The position numbers were made by a program, and so were the translations under genes. From positions 1 to 64,000 of the forward strand of contig NZ_JBHMIM010000039.1 of the NCBI RefSeq assembly GCF_048060115.1: a stretch of 64,000 nucleotides of DNA, in the 5' to 3' direction. The notes under the pieces were generated by a model. The model was not told where the DNA came from, made no database searches, and was given only the letters and a program-made list of their open reading frames with translations. The stretch's first letter is position 1. Each line of letters starts with the position of its first letter. Below, one piece after another: positions 9,253 to 18,247 of the stretch. This stretch comes from Micromonospora_E sp048060115 (GTDB lineage Bacteria > Actinomycetota > Actinomycetes > Mycobacteriales > Micromonosporaceae).

Positions 9253-10148
9253 TGGATCGGTAGGGCGGTGGGGCCGCCGTCGCGGACCGATCCGGTCAGC
9301 GGCGGGTCGGCGCGCCAGAGCAGGCAACGTACGGTGAGGTGGCCGTCGTCCCATTCGTCCTTGAACGGATAGTCGTAGATGGTACCGAACCGGTGCCGCA
9401 GGTCGTCGTCGACTGGCAACTTGGCGTAGTCGGCGACGACCTGGCGGCAGCGTTCGTGGACCAGGTCGGCGTTGGCGGCGAGGTCGTCGTAGCTCAGTGA
9501 CGGCTCGTGGTACAGCCCGGCGAATTCGCTCTGGTGCGACCGGGCACAGGCGACCGGTAGGAGTTGACCGACGTTGCTGCCGGTGACTGAATCCGGGGTG
9601 AAGCAGCCGTAGCGCAGTGCCCCGTCAGCGGCGAGCGTGCCGGCCAGGCTGGTGGTGCGGGGCACGAATGTCCGGTCCTGCATGCTGACCGTCTCGCCGA
9701 TGTCGCACCGGTACCAGCGGGCGCCACCGGACCAGGCCTGGGTGGACGGCACGATGACCTCCAGCCGGACCCGACCGGCCGGCCAGTCGTCGCCGAGGAA
9801 CTTCTTGACCTGCTGGTCGCAGTTGGCGCGGGCGAGGCGGCGGGTGGCCGATCCGGGGCTGGGTGCGCGGTCGCTTACCCCGTGCGCGCCGGTGAAGATT
9901 CCGACGAAGACGGTCTCCACCTCGTGTGGTAGGTCGCATCGGACCGGTGCGTAGTCCGCTCGGTGGCCGACCAGGCCGGCGGCGGTGGCGTGGCAGGTGC
10001 CGGTCCGCGGGGTGAACACTCTCGGCGTCGGCATCGACGCCCAACCGTCGGTCAACGAGTTGTTGCCGGCGGCCGGTGGTACCGCGCATCCCGCCGCTGT
10101 CGTCAGGACTGTGACTGCCAGGATCGGCCCGATCCACCACCGCCGCAT
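9243..10148 (-). CDS. Septum-formation-family lipoprotein, two-module
   Basis: The 301-aa product starts MRRWWIGPILAVTVLTTAAG followed by Cys, a clear lipoprotein signal with a lipobox. The mature part contains two related Cys-containing modules: TGTCHATAAG...CDLPHEVETVFVGIF and, later, CARSHQSEFAGLYHE. This pattern matches the actinobacterial Septum_form family (PF13845-like), of unknown biochemical role. The protein ends LTGSVRDGGPTALPIHYD, very like the paralogue at 49236-50171. GGGGAGG lies just upstream of the ATG. It is probably anchored on the outer face of the membrane. Confidence 0.75.
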   Translation of the reverse strand: MRRWWIGPILAVTVLTTAAGCAVPPAAGNNSLTDGWASMPTPRVFTPRTGTCHATAAGLVGHRADYAPVRCDLPHEVETVFVGIFTGAHGVSDRAPSPGSATRRLARANCDQQVKKFLGDDWPAGRVRLEVIVPSTQAWSGGARWYRCDIGETVSMQDRTFVPRTTSLAGTLAADGALRYGCFTPDSVTGSNVGQLLPVACARSHQSEFAGLYHEPSLSYDDLAANADLVHERCRQVVADYAKLPVDDDLRHRFGTIYDYPFKDEWDDGHLTVRCLLWRADPPLTGSVRDGGPTALPIHYD

Positions 10149-10319
10149 CGCCTTACGCCTCCCCGTGTCCGGGTGATCGTAGGCGGTTAAGTCTACTTCA
10201 TGTAGTCAAACAACTCGTTAGAGTGACCATCGATCCTGGTTGTCGCGGTTCTTCCTGTCACCGACGCCGACCCGATGGTCCATATAGGACCGTCGGGCCG
10301 GCGGGTGACGCTCCTCGGG

Positions 10320-11375
10320 TCAGCTCGGTTCGGGCTGGGTGAACGCGATGGTCTGCGGGCCGTTGGTGTGAATCGGCTCGCCGGTGGCGCTGGTGAAGTC
10401 GGTGCCGCCGTGCCAGCGCAACTCGCCGCTGCAAACACAGTGGACCTTAACTTGTTGCCGGGGCAGGACCATCAGCGATGTGCTGGTCTGCGCCTCGTCG
10501 AGCTCGACCACCCCGACCGGGTCCTTGGTGCTGACGTTGTGCAGCACGATCCGGCCCGGTCCCTGTGGTGGGTCGGCGATCTCGATGTTCACCGTGGTTC
10601 CGCCCTCGAGCTGGTACTCGTACGGTACGGCGTTGATGTCTGCGTCCACCGGTTCGGCGCGCAGCCGGTTGCCGACGTGACCGCTCCACTGGTACGGATA
10701 TCCGTCGGCCTTGAACAGCAGTGGCCACTCGTACGGTCCGAGCCAGTCGATGGTGTAGCTGCCGTCCTCGGCCACCGGTGAGTACCGCGGATCCCGGGAT
10801 CCGTCCGGGACCGGTGCCACGATGCCGACAGTGCCGTTGACGACCGGTGCCTCGTCGGTGCCGGTCACGGATCCGATGGCCAGCGAACGGGGATCGAGGC
10901 GGATGGTCGGGCCCGGCTTGATGTCGTCGGCGGTGAAGGTGAACCAGCGTGCGTTCTTCTGGGTTCCGGTTCCACCGGTCTGGCCTACCCATTGGGCACC
11001 GTACGGGCTGCCCGAGTCGGGCAACGCGAACAGGTTGTAGGACCCGGTACCGGGCACCGAGACGTTTACTCGTCCCCGTGAGTCGCTGCGGGAGGGGCAC
11101 ACGTCGGAAAAGCTGAATGTGAATACCGGTACGGCGAATACGCAGATGTCCGCGACCGGCTCGCTGGTGACGGCGTCCACCACGGTGGTGCGGATGCCGG
11201 GCCCGGTGAAGTCCGTGGTGGCGTACGCCTGTGGCGCGATCGTGGCGCCGGTCACCAGGGCGGAGGCCACGACGGCCCCGACTACGAGTCGCCGTTTCCG
11301 GTTGCCGGAGGACGGTGGTGCGACGGCGCGGTGTGCGCCGCCTGTGCCACGTGTGGCAAATCGGATGTTCTTCAA
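10320..11375 (-). CDS. Secreted protein of unknown function
   Basis: The 351-aa protein has an N-terminal signal region with an RKRR basic patch and a hydrophobic stretch (LVVGAVVASALVTGATIAP) before an AYA-type cleavage site near residue 52. The mature part looks beta-rich and resembles repeated Ig or carboxypeptidase-regulatory-like folds (for example IRTTVVDAVTSEPVADICVF and GSYTIDWLGPYEWPLLFKAD). I cannot name a family. Start is TTG 11375, supported by AAAGGGG seven to eight bases upstream on the minus strand. It is probably extracellular or wall-associated. Confidence 0.6.
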   Translation of the reverse strand: MKNIRFATRGTGGAHRAVAPPSSGNRKRRLVVGAVVASALVTGATIAPQAYATTDFTGPGIRTTVVDAVTSEPVADICVFAVPVFTFSFSDVCPSRSDSRGRVNVSVPGTGSYNLFALPDSGSPYGAQWVGQTGGTGTQKNARWFTFTADDIKPGPTIRLDPRSLAIGSVTGTDEAPVVNGTVGIVAPVPDGSRDPRYSPVAEDGSYTIDWLGPYEWPLLFKADGYPYQWSGHVGNRLRAEPVDADINAVPYEYQLEGGTTVNIEIADPPQGPGRIVLHNVSTKDPVGVVELDEAQTSTSLMVLPRQQVKVHCVCSGELRWHGGTDFTSATGEPIHTNGPQTIAFTQPEPS

Positions 11376-11826
11376 AGAGTTGCCCCTTTCACGTTTGTGT
11401 AACGGCTGGGTGTCAGATCAGTTTGTAGCACGGGAAAGGCGCGACAGCTGGTTGTGCTTGCCGTAAGAGTCGATGTTTCGTTGCCGTCAACGATCCATTT
11501 GCCAATGTCCTGGGTTGATCGGCTCGATAACGAGAATAGAAGTAACATTCGCCCGGCCCGAGTGCCTGGTGGTCAGGGCGTCGGTCTGTGGATCGGTGCG
11601 GCGGCGCCACATGATGATCCACGCGCCAGCCAGCCTGGTGGGAGTCCGGCGGGGGTGTACCGGCGTGACCCGTACGGGCAGGATGTCTTCGGGTCCAGCG
11701 CGAGCGCCGAGATCGACTGGGAGGACCACGGACTGGTCTGCGAGGTGCCGCTGGGCAGCGGCGGCTCTTCTCGGTAGGAAGGTGTTGACTGACCGCCGGA
11801 CGGCTGATCGCGGCGGGCCTGGGTCG
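11376..11826. other. Intergenic region with no convincing gene
   Basis: This 451-bp stretch separates the starts and ends of two minus-strand genes. Several overlapping short ORFs on both strands (up to about 130 codons) share no recognisable motif. One plus-strand frame at 11454-11777 ends in an acidic stretch near YGQDVFGSSASAEIDWEDHG and could be a gene fragment. The part near 11380-11560 is AT-richer and probably carries the promoter for the secreted protein on -. Confidence 0.4.
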
Positions 11827-12849
11827 TCAGGCGGAGTCGCGCCAGACGACAGGGGTGGGCAGTAGTGCTCCGCCGGCGGCGATGTGGTCGCCGTTGATCT
11901 GGCTCAGCACCAGATCGGCGGCGCGGGCACCGATCTCCTTGGCCGGTTGATGGACGGTGGACAGCGGCGGATTGGTGCGTAGCGCCCAGGAACTGTCGTC
12001 GAACCCGACGACGCCGACGTCACCGGGGACCGTCCGGCCGGCCTCGCGCAGCACCTGGATCGCACCGGCGGCGACCGCGTCGGAGGCGGCGAAGACGCCG
12101 TCGACGTGGGGTGACTGTGCTAGCAGGGCCCGCATCCCGTCGACGCCACACGAGTAGTCGTAGAGCGGGACCTCGGCGACCAGGCGAGGGTCGAACCGGT
12201 CACCGAGGGCCTGCCGGAAGCCGGCGAGGCGGTCGGCACCGGAGTCCCGGTTCAGGGCGGCGGCGATCATGCCGATGCGGCGCCGGCCGGTGGCGGCCAG
12301 CCGGGTGGTGATCTCGCGGGCGGAACCGACGTTGTCGACGCCGACGAACGGGATCTCCTGCGCCAGATCGGGCGGGTGCCCGACGAAGGTGGCCGGAAGC
12401 TTCAGGTCGGTGACGACCCGGGTGATCGGGTCGTGGACGCGGGCCGAGACGATCACGGCACCGTCGACGAAGCCGCCGCTGAGGTAGCGGGCCACCCGTT
12501 TGGTGTCCCGGTCGGAGTCGATGACCAGGCTGACCATCTGGTACTCGGCGACGGAGAGCACCGAGTTGGCGCCCAGCATGATCGAGCCGATGTTGGGGTC
12601 TTCCAGGAACAGCGAGTGCGGTTCCAGCACGATGAAGCCGACCGCCTGGGATCGCTGGGTCACCAGGTTGCGGGCGGCAGTGTTGGGTACGTAGCCGACC
12701 TCGGCGATGGCGGCGACGATCGCGGCGCGGGAGGTGGGGGAGACGTACCCGCCGTTGAGTACCCGGCTGACGGTGCCACGGGAGACGCCAGCGGCGGCGG
12801 CGACGTCGTGCACCGTGGCGCGGTTCGACGTCGGTCGGGGCCGGCTCAC
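11827..12849 (-). CDS. LacI-family transcriptional repressor of the galactoside operon
   Basis: This 340-aa regulator has the LacI helix-turn-helix at its N-terminus (TVHDVAAAAGVSRGTVSRVL) with the hinge helix segment around YVPNTAARNLVTQRS, then a periplasmic-binding-protein-like sugar sensor domain (VGFIVLEPHSLFL to STVHQPAKEIGARAADLV). GTG 12849 gives MSRPRPTSNR before the HTH; GTG 12858 is an alternative. It is divergent from the beta-galactosidase gene, with two palindromic operators in between, so it probably represses that operon until a galactoside is present and may also control itself. Confidence 0.88.
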   Translation of the reverse strand: MSRPRPTSNRATVHDVAAAAGVSRGTVSRVLNGGYVSPTSRAAIVAAIAEVGYVPNTAARNLVTQRSQAVGFIVLEPHSLFLEDPNIGSIMLGANSVLSVAEYQMVSLVIDSDRDTKRVARYLSGGFVDGAVIVSARVHDPITRVVTDLKLPATFVGHPPDLAQEIPFVGVDNVGSAREITTRLAATGRRRIGMIAAALNRDSGADRLAGFRQALGDRFDPRLVAEVPLYDYSCGVDGMRALLAQSPHVDGVFAASDAVAAGAIQVLREAGRTVPGDVGVVGFDDSSWALRTNPPLSTVHQPAKEIGARAADLVLSQINGDHIAAGGALLPTPVVWRDSA

Positions 12850-12901
12850 GTCGAACACTTTAGTAGCAGGGCCTTGACCTGCGGCGGAACGCGGTTCTAA
12901 C

Positions 12902-12917
12902 GTGTGCACGTTCACAC
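12902..12917. promoter_or_regulatory. Putative LacI-type operator 1
   Basis: The 16-bp sequence GTGTGCACGTTCACAC is an inverted repeat around a central CG with one mismatch. A central CG palindrome is typical of LacI/GalR-family sites. It lies between the divergent repressor and beta-galactosidase genes. Confidence 0.65.
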
Positions 12918-12949
12918 ATTCGTTCGCCGGATGTTCGCTTCCCGAAATG

Positions 12950-12963
12950 TGTGCACGTGCACA
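12950..12963. promoter_or_regulatory. Putative LacI-type operator 2
   Basis: TGTGCACGTGCACA is a perfect 14-bp palindrome sharing the TGTGCACG half-site with operator 1. The two centres are 47 bp apart, which could permit repressor bridging. The site lies 33 bp upstream of the beta-galactosidase start. Confidence 0.7.
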
Positions 12964-12996
12964 GCCACCCAGCACCGACCAGCGAGGAACCGATTG

Positions 12997-15024
12997 ATGA
13001 CCCTGTCGCCCGGCCGTCCCGCCGCGCCACTGGTGCCGCCGATCTGTGGCATCGCGCTGGGCTGCGACTACAACCCGGAGCAGTGGTCGGCGCGGGTGTG
13101 GCGGGAGGACGTCGCGCTGATGCGCCAGGCCGGCGTCGACCTGGTCGCGATCAACATCTTCGGCTGGTCGAGCGTCGAGCCCCGACCGGGCGAGTACGAC
13201 TTCGCCGCGCTCGACGAGGTCGTCGACCTGCTGCACACCGCTGGCATCCGGCTCAATCTGGGCACCGGCACCGCGTCCCCGCCGCCCTGGCTGACGACCC
13301 GGCATCCCGAGGTGCTTCCCCAGGCGGCCGACGGCACCACCCGTTTCCCGGGCGGCCGGCAGGCCTGGTGCCCGAGCTCGCCGGTCTTCCGGGAACGGGC
13401 GTTGGCCCTGGTCGAGCAGGTCGCCCGACGGTACGGCCAACACCCCGCGCTGGCGCTGTGGCACGTCTCCAACGAACTCGGCTGTCACAACGCGCTGTGC
13501 TACGACGAGGCCAGTACGGTCGCGTTCCGCCGCTGGTTACGACAGCGCTACGGTAGCGTCGAGGTGCTCAACGACGCCTGGGGAACAGCGTTCTGGAGTC
13601 AGCGCTACAGCGACTGGGACGAGGTGGCCCCGCCCCGGACGAACCTGTCCGTGCCCAACCCGGCGCAGGTGCTGGACTTCCACCGGTTCAGCTCCGCGGA
13701 ACTACTGGAGCACTACCGGGCCGAGGCTGCTGTGCTGCGTCGACACAGCGCCGCGCCAATTACCACTAATCTGATGGTAACCGCCCATATCAGGAACCTA
13801 GACTACTGGTCCTGGGCTCCCGAACTGGATGTCATCGCCAACGACCACTACCTGGACCACCGCCTCGGTGATCCGGTCGCCGAGCTTTCCTTCGCCGCCG
13901 ACCTCACCCGTGGCCTGGCCGGCGGGGCACCCTGGATGTTGATGGAGCAGGCGGCCGGGGCGGTCAACTGGCAGCCCTGGAATCTCGCCAAGGAGCCAGG
14001 CCAGATGATCCGCAACTCGCTCACCCACATCGCCCGGGGCGCCGACTCGGTCTGCTTCTTTCAGTGGCGGGCCTCCGCCGCCGGCGCGGAGAAGTACCAC
14101 TCCGCGATGCTGCCGCACGCCGGCACCGACACCACCGCCTGGCGGGAGGTGCTGCGGCTGTCCGACACGCTGGACCGTATCGACGAGGTCGCCGGCACCC
14201 GGGTACGAACCGACGTGGCCCTGCTGTTCGGCTGGGAGTCCTGGTGGTCGGCCGACGGTCCGGCCCGACCGTCGCAGGAGATCCGCTACCTCGACCAGGT
14301 GCACGCCGCCTACGCCGGACTGCGGGAACTCGGCGTCACCTGCGATGTCGTCGCCCCCGACGCCGACCTGACCGGCTACCGGCTGGTCGTCGTGCCCTGT
14401 CTGCACCTGGTCACCGACGACCAGGCGGCCGCCATCGCCCGCTACGTCGACGGCGGCGGCCAACTGCTGGTCACCTTCTACAGCGGCATCGTCGACGAAC
14501 ACGACCGGATCCGCCTCGGTGGGTACCCGGGTGCCTTCCGCGACCTGCTCGGCGTCGTCGGCGAGGAGTTCGTGCCGTTGCTGCCCGGCGACGAGATCAC
14601 CCTGGACAACGGTGCCCGGGCCCGGTGGTGGACCGAACGGCTGCGGACCACCACCGCCACCGCGTTCGCCTGCTACGCCGACGGGCCGCTGCCGGGCACG
14701 CCGGCGGTCACCCGCAACAGCTACGGCGCCGGGACCGCCTGGTACGTGGCCACCGCACTGCACCCCGACGGGCTGCGCGACGTGCTCCGTGGCGCGATCG
14801 ACGCCGCCGGGGTGGTGCCACCCGGCCCGGAGAACGACGGCTCGGTCGAGGTGGTCCGCCGCACCGGCGACGGCCGCAGCTACCTGTTCGTCGTCAACCA
14901 CGGACGGCGCGAGCTGCACCACCCGGTCACCGGCCACGAGTTGGTCACCGACAAGCCGGTCACCGGGGTGCTGCGGGTCGGCCCCGGCGAGGTCCGTGTC
15001 GTCAGAGAGGAGCCGGTCAGGTGA
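12997..15024 (+). CDS. Beta-galactosidase, glycoside hydrolase family 42
   Basis: This 675-aa GH42 enzyme hydrolyses terminal beta-galactosides. The TIM barrel begins at GCDYNPEQWSARVWREDVAL; the acid/base Glu160 lies in HVSNELG and the likely nucleophile Glu317 in LMEQAAGAVNW. A glutamine-amidotransferase-like trimerisation domain and a small C-terminal domain follow. There is no signal peptide, so it acts in the cytoplasm on imported sugar. ATG 12997 has GAGGA upstream; an earlier in-frame ATG at 12904 would run through the operators. Codon 181 is a rare TTA (13537-13539). Its stop overlaps the next start. Confidence 0.92.
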   Translation: MTLSPGRPAAPLVPPICGIALGCDYNPEQWSARVWREDVALMRQAGVDLVAINIFGWSSVEPRPGEYDFAALDEVVDLLHTAGIRLNLGTGTASPPPWLTTRHPEVLPQAADGTTRFPGGRQAWCPSSPVFRERALALVEQVARRYGQHPALALWHVSNELGCHNALCYDEASTVAFRRWLRQRYGSVEVLNDAWGTAFWSQRYSDWDEVAPPRTNLSVPNPAQVLDFHRFSSAELLEHYRAEAAVLRRHSAAPITTNLMVTAHIRNLDYWSWAPELDVIANDHYLDHRLGDPVAELSFAADLTRGLAGGAPWMLMEQAAGAVNWQPWNLAKEPGQMIRNSLTHIARGADSVCFFQWRASAAGAEKYHSAMLPHAGTDTTAWREVLRLSDTLDRIDEVAGTRVRTDVALLFGWESWWSADGPARPSQEIRYLDQVHAAYAGLRELGVTCDVVAPDADLTGYRLVVVPCLHLVTDDQAAAIARYVDGGGQLLVTFYSGIVDEHDRIRLGGYPGAFRDLLGVVGEEFVPLLPGDEITLDNGARARWWTERLRTTTATAFACYADGPLPGTPAVTRNSYGAGTAWYVATALHPDGLRDVLRGAIDAAGVVPPGPENDGSVEVVRRTGDGRSYLFVVNHGRRELHHPVTGHELVTDKPVTGVLRVGPGEVRVVREEPVR

Positions 15025-15962
15025 GCAGAACCAGCGCGGCCGAGCACCGCGGCACCGCACGCACGTCCGTCGACGATCGAATCGGTCGCCGCCGGACGCC
15101 GGTGCCGCACAAGGGCGCCATCGCCATGTTCGTGGCGCCGTTCGGGGTGCTCTTCGCCCTGTTCTACGCCGTCCCGATCGGGTACGCCGTGGTCCAGTCG
15201 CTCTACGTCGTGGAGCGTACCGGCACCTTCGGTCCGGCCCGGGAGGTCTTCGGTGGCCTCGCCCAGTACCAGCGGGTCTTCGCCGACGGCCCGTTCTGGT
15301 CCTCGATCGGCCGGGTGCTGCTGTTCGGCGTCGTACAGGTGCCGGTGATGCTCGGTGTCGCCCTGCTGCTGGCGCTGCTGCTCGACTCCAACCTGGTACG
15401 CGGGCGTCGCTTCTTCCGGCTGGCGTTCTTCGTGCCGTACGCGGTGCCCGGCGTCGTCGCGGCGATCATGTGGGGCTTCCTCTACTCGCCGAACCTGTCG
15501 CCGTTCACCGCGGTGACCGCCGAGGTGGACCTGCTCGGCGCGGACCTGGTGCTGTGGGCCATCGCCAACGTCGTCACCTGGGTCTACGTCGGCTACAACA
15601 TGCTGATCATCTATTCGTCGCTGCTGGCGATCCCGCCGGAGATTTACGAGGCGGCCCGGCTCGACGGTGCCGGTCAGGCCCGGATCGCCTGGTCCATCAA
15701 GATCCCGCTGGTGATGCCGGCGATCGTGCTGACCACCGTCTTCTCCATCATCGGCACCCTGCAGCTGCTGGCCGAACCGCAGGTGTTCCGCACCTTCAGC
15801 TCGGCGGTCTCCAGCACCTACACGCCCAACCTGACCGTCTACTCGACCTCGTCGATTCCGAACTTCAACCTGGCCGCGGCGTTCTCGGTGGTGCTCGCCT
15901 TGGCGACGTTCGTGCTGTCGTTCACGTTCCTGAAGTTCACCGGACGCCGGAGCGCCCGATGA
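15021..15962 (+). CDS. Sugar ABC transporter permease (MalF/LacF type)
   Basis: This is one of two permeases of a carbohydrate ABC importer (CUT1 type), 313 aa. Six hydrophobic segments are visible, from AMFVAPFGVLFALFYAVPIG to AAFSVVLALATFVLSFTF. The EAA loop that contacts the ATPase is EIYEAARLDGAGQARIAWSI. GTG 15021 overlaps the beta-galactosidase stop. The N-terminal 35 residues are polar and basic. No ATPase gene is present in the locus, so a shared MsiK-type ATPase encoded elsewhere is likely. Confidence 0.93.
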   Translation: MSRTSAAEHRGTARTSVDDRIGRRRTPVPHKGAIAMFVAPFGVLFALFYAVPIGYAVVQSLYVVERTGTFGPAREVFGGLAQYQRVFADGPFWSSIGRVLLFGVVQVPVMLGVALLLALLLDSNLVRGRRFFRLAFFVPYAVPGVVAAIMWGFLYSPNLSPFTAVTAEVDLLGADLVLWAIANVVTWVYVGYNMLIIYSSLLAIPPEIYEAARLDGAGQARIAWSIKIPLVMPAIVLTTVFSIIGTLQLLAEPQVFRTFSSAVSSTYTPNLTVYSTSSIPNFNLAAAFSVVLALATFVLSFTFLKFTGRRSAR

Positions 15963-16858
15963 GCGCCCCGATGAACGCCAGCCGTCCGGGTGCCGACCGG
16001 TCGCCGGCCGGCACGGCGACCAGGGAGAGCCTGCTGTCGCGTTCCGCGGCGATGCTGGTGATGCTGGTCTGCACCGCCTACTTCCTGGTGCCGATCTGGT
16101 GGCTGCTGGTCGCATCGGCCAAGCCGGACGGCCGGGTCACCCAGGGCAGCCCACTGTGGTTCGACGACTTCTCGCTCGTCGACAACGTCACCCAGGTGCT
16201 GACCTACCGGGACGGGGTCTTCCCCCGGTGGATCCTCAACAGCCTCGCCTACACCGGCGGCGCCGCCCTGATCGGTACCCTGCTCGCCGCGATGTGCGGG
16301 TACGCGCTGGCCAAGTACCGCTTTCCCGGCCGGGAGACGCTGTTCAACGTGGTCCTCGGCGGTGTACTGGTGCCGGCCACCGCGCTTGCCCTGCCGCTGT
16401 TCCTGATCTTCAGCCGGTTTGAGGCCACCAACACCTTCTGGTCGGTCTTCCTGCCCAGCCTGGTCAACCCGTTCGGCGTCTACCTGGCCCGGATCTACGC
16501 CGCGGCGAGCGTGCCGGACGACCTGTTGGAGGCGGCGCGCATCGACGGATCCGGCGAGGTGCGGACCTTCTTCACCGTCTCCACCCGGTTGATGCTGCCC
16601 GCCCTGGTCACCATCTTCCTGTTCCACTTCGTCGCCGTCTGGAACAACTTCCTGTTGCCGCTGATCATGCTCGGCGACGAGCGGCTGTTCCCGGTCACCC
16701 TCGGCCTCTACACCTGGAACACCCAGGTCAACCAGCTGCCGGAACTACGTGGCCTGGTCCTGGTCGGCGCACTGCTGTCGATCGTGCCGCTGATCGTCGC
16801 GTTCCTGATGCTGCAGCGCTTCTGGCGCAACGGCCTCGGCTCCGGCGCGGTCAAATGA
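15959..16858 (+). CDS. Sugar ABC transporter permease (MalG/LacG type)
   Basis: This 299-aa protein is the partner permease. It has six membrane segments, beginning at SAAMLVMLVCTAYFLVPIWW, and the EAA loop DLLEAARIDGSGEVRTFFT that contacts the ATPase. Its ATG overlaps the TGA of the previous gene (ATGA), consistent with coupled translation of a permease heterodimer. It ends 55 bp before the binding-protein gene. Confidence 0.93.
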   Translation: MSAPMNASRPGADRSPAGTATRESLLSRSAAMLVMLVCTAYFLVPIWWLLVASAKPDGRVTQGSPLWFDDFSLVDNVTQVLTYRDGVFPRWILNSLAYTGGAALIGTLLAAMCGYALAKYRFPGRETLFNVVLGGVLVPATALALPLFLIFSRFEATNTFWSVFLPSLVNPFGVYLARIYAAASVPDDLLEAARIDGSGEVRTFFTVSTRLMLPALVTIFLFHFVAVWNNFLLPLIMLGDERLFPVTLGLYTWNTQVNQLPELRGLVLVGALLSIVPLIVAFLMLQRFWRNGLGSGAVK

Positions 16859-16913
16859 CGCACCATTTTTTCCCTTCGCAACTATCCATCCACCTTGAAA
16901 GAAGGACACTCTG

Positions 16914-18242
16914 ATGCGCCTCACCGCGAAAACGGTCGGCGTGCTGTTGACCGGCACCCTAGCGCTGACCGCCTGCTCCTCTGGCGAATCTGACACCGAC
17001 GGTGGCACCGCCGCCACCGACTGCAGCCCGTCCGACAGCCCGGTCACCCTCGACTTCACCTCCTGGATTCCCGGCATCGAGCAGGTCGTCGAGGTCTGGA
17101 ACGAGCAGAACCCCGACATCCAGGTCAACGTGCAGACCGGCCCGAACGGCAACGGCGGTACGTACCAGAATTTCTTCAACCAACTGCAGGCCGGCAACGC
17201 ACCCGACCTGGGCCAGATCGAGTACGACGCGTTGCCCAGCTTCCGGGTCCAGGACGGTCTGGTCGACCTCGGTGCCTGCGACATCGTGCTGGATGCCCAG
17301 GACCAGTTCGTCGACTGGACCTGGGGGCAGGTCAGCTTCGGAGAGGACGGCTCGGCGTTCGCCGTGCCGCAGGACGCCGGACCGATGGCGCTGTTCTACC
17401 GCTCGGACCTGTTCGAGGCCAACGGCATCGAAGTCCCCACCACCTGGGCGGAGTACGCGGCCGCCGCCGAGACGGTGCGGGCCGCCGGCGGCTACATCAC
17501 CAACTTCTCGCAGAGCGACATCAACCAGTTCGCCGGACTGACCTGGCAGGCCGGTGGCCGGTGGTTCGGCAACGACGGTGACCAGTGGACGGTCGACTTC
17601 ACCGACCCGCAGACCACCAAGGTGGCCGAGTACTGGCAGGACCTGATCGACCGGGACCTGGTCTCCACCGAGCCGCCGTGGACCACCGAATGGGACAACG
17701 CCTACAACAGCGGCTCCGCCTGGACCTGGGTTTCGGCGGTGTGGGGCGCCAACTCGATCAGCTCCGGGGCACCGGACACCGCGGGCAACTGGTCGGTGGC
17801 CCCGATGCCGCAGTGGAACGAAGGAGACTCGGTCGCCGGCAACTGGGGCGGCTCGTCGACGGCGGTGTTCCGCGGCTCCGAGCACGTCTACGAGGCCGCC
17901 CAGTTCGCTCTGTGGCTGAACACCTCCGAGGAGGCGCTGACCCTGCTCAACGCCGAGGCGAACCTCTACCCGGCGACCACCGCCGGTGCCCAACTGCCGG
18001 CACTGCGCGAAGGCGTCGAGTTCTACGGCGACCAGCCCATCTACGACGTCTTCGCCGAGGCTTCCGAGCAGGTCGCGGCGGACTTCGTGTGGGGCCCGAC
18101 GATGACCCAGGTCTACGCCGACGCCTCTGACGGGTTCAAGGCAGCGGTGTCCGGGCAGGGCACCCTGCTGGACGCCTTGACCGACGCCCAAACCTCGACG
18201 GTGGATACCCTGAAGTCCCAGTCGATTCCGGTGCAGGAGTAG
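16914..18242 (+). CDS. Sugar ABC transporter substrate-binding lipoprotein
   Basis: This 442-aa extracellular solute-binding protein (family 1) captures a sugar for the importer. The signal peptide ends in a lipobox (LALTACSSGES), so it is lipid-anchored at Cys21. The mature domain begins PVTLDFTSWIPGIEQVVEVW and has the usual two-lobed pattern with aromatic residues for sugar stacking. GAAGGA lies eight bases upstream of the ATG. The substrate is probably an alpha- or beta-galacto-oligosaccharide, inferred from the flanking GH42 and GH36 genes. Confidence 0.92.
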   Translation: MRLTAKTVGVLLTGTLALTACSSGESDTDGGTAATDCSPSDSPVTLDFTSWIPGIEQVVEVWNEQNPDIQVNVQTGPNGNGGTYQNFFNQLQAGNAPDLGQIEYDALPSFRVQDGLVDLGACDIVLDAQDQFVDWTWGQVSFGEDGSAFAVPQDAGPMALFYRSDLFEANGIEVPTTWAEYAAAAETVRAAGGYITNFSQSDINQFAGLTWQAGGRWFGNDGDQWTVDFTDPQTTKVAEYWQDLIDRDLVSTEPPWTTEWDNAYNSGSAWTWVSAVWGANSISSGAPDTAGNWSVAPMPQWNEGDSVAGNWGGSSTAVFRGSEHVYEAAQFALWLNTSEEALTLLNAEANLYPATTAGAQLPALREGVEFYGDQPIYDVFAEASEQVAADFVWGPTMTQVYADASDGFKAAVSGQGTLLDALTDAQTSTVDTLKSQSIPVQE

Positions 18243-18247
18243 ACAGT

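Noticed and set aside
7747..9354. Minus-strand ORF of 535 codons opposite rsmB
   Set aside because: rsmB has all methyltransferase motifs; the antisense product is Arg/His-rich with no recognisable domain.
11473..11865. Plus-strand ORF of 130 codons in the gap before the LacI gene
   Set aside because: It runs antisense into the lacI-type 3' end, has no motif and no ribosome site.
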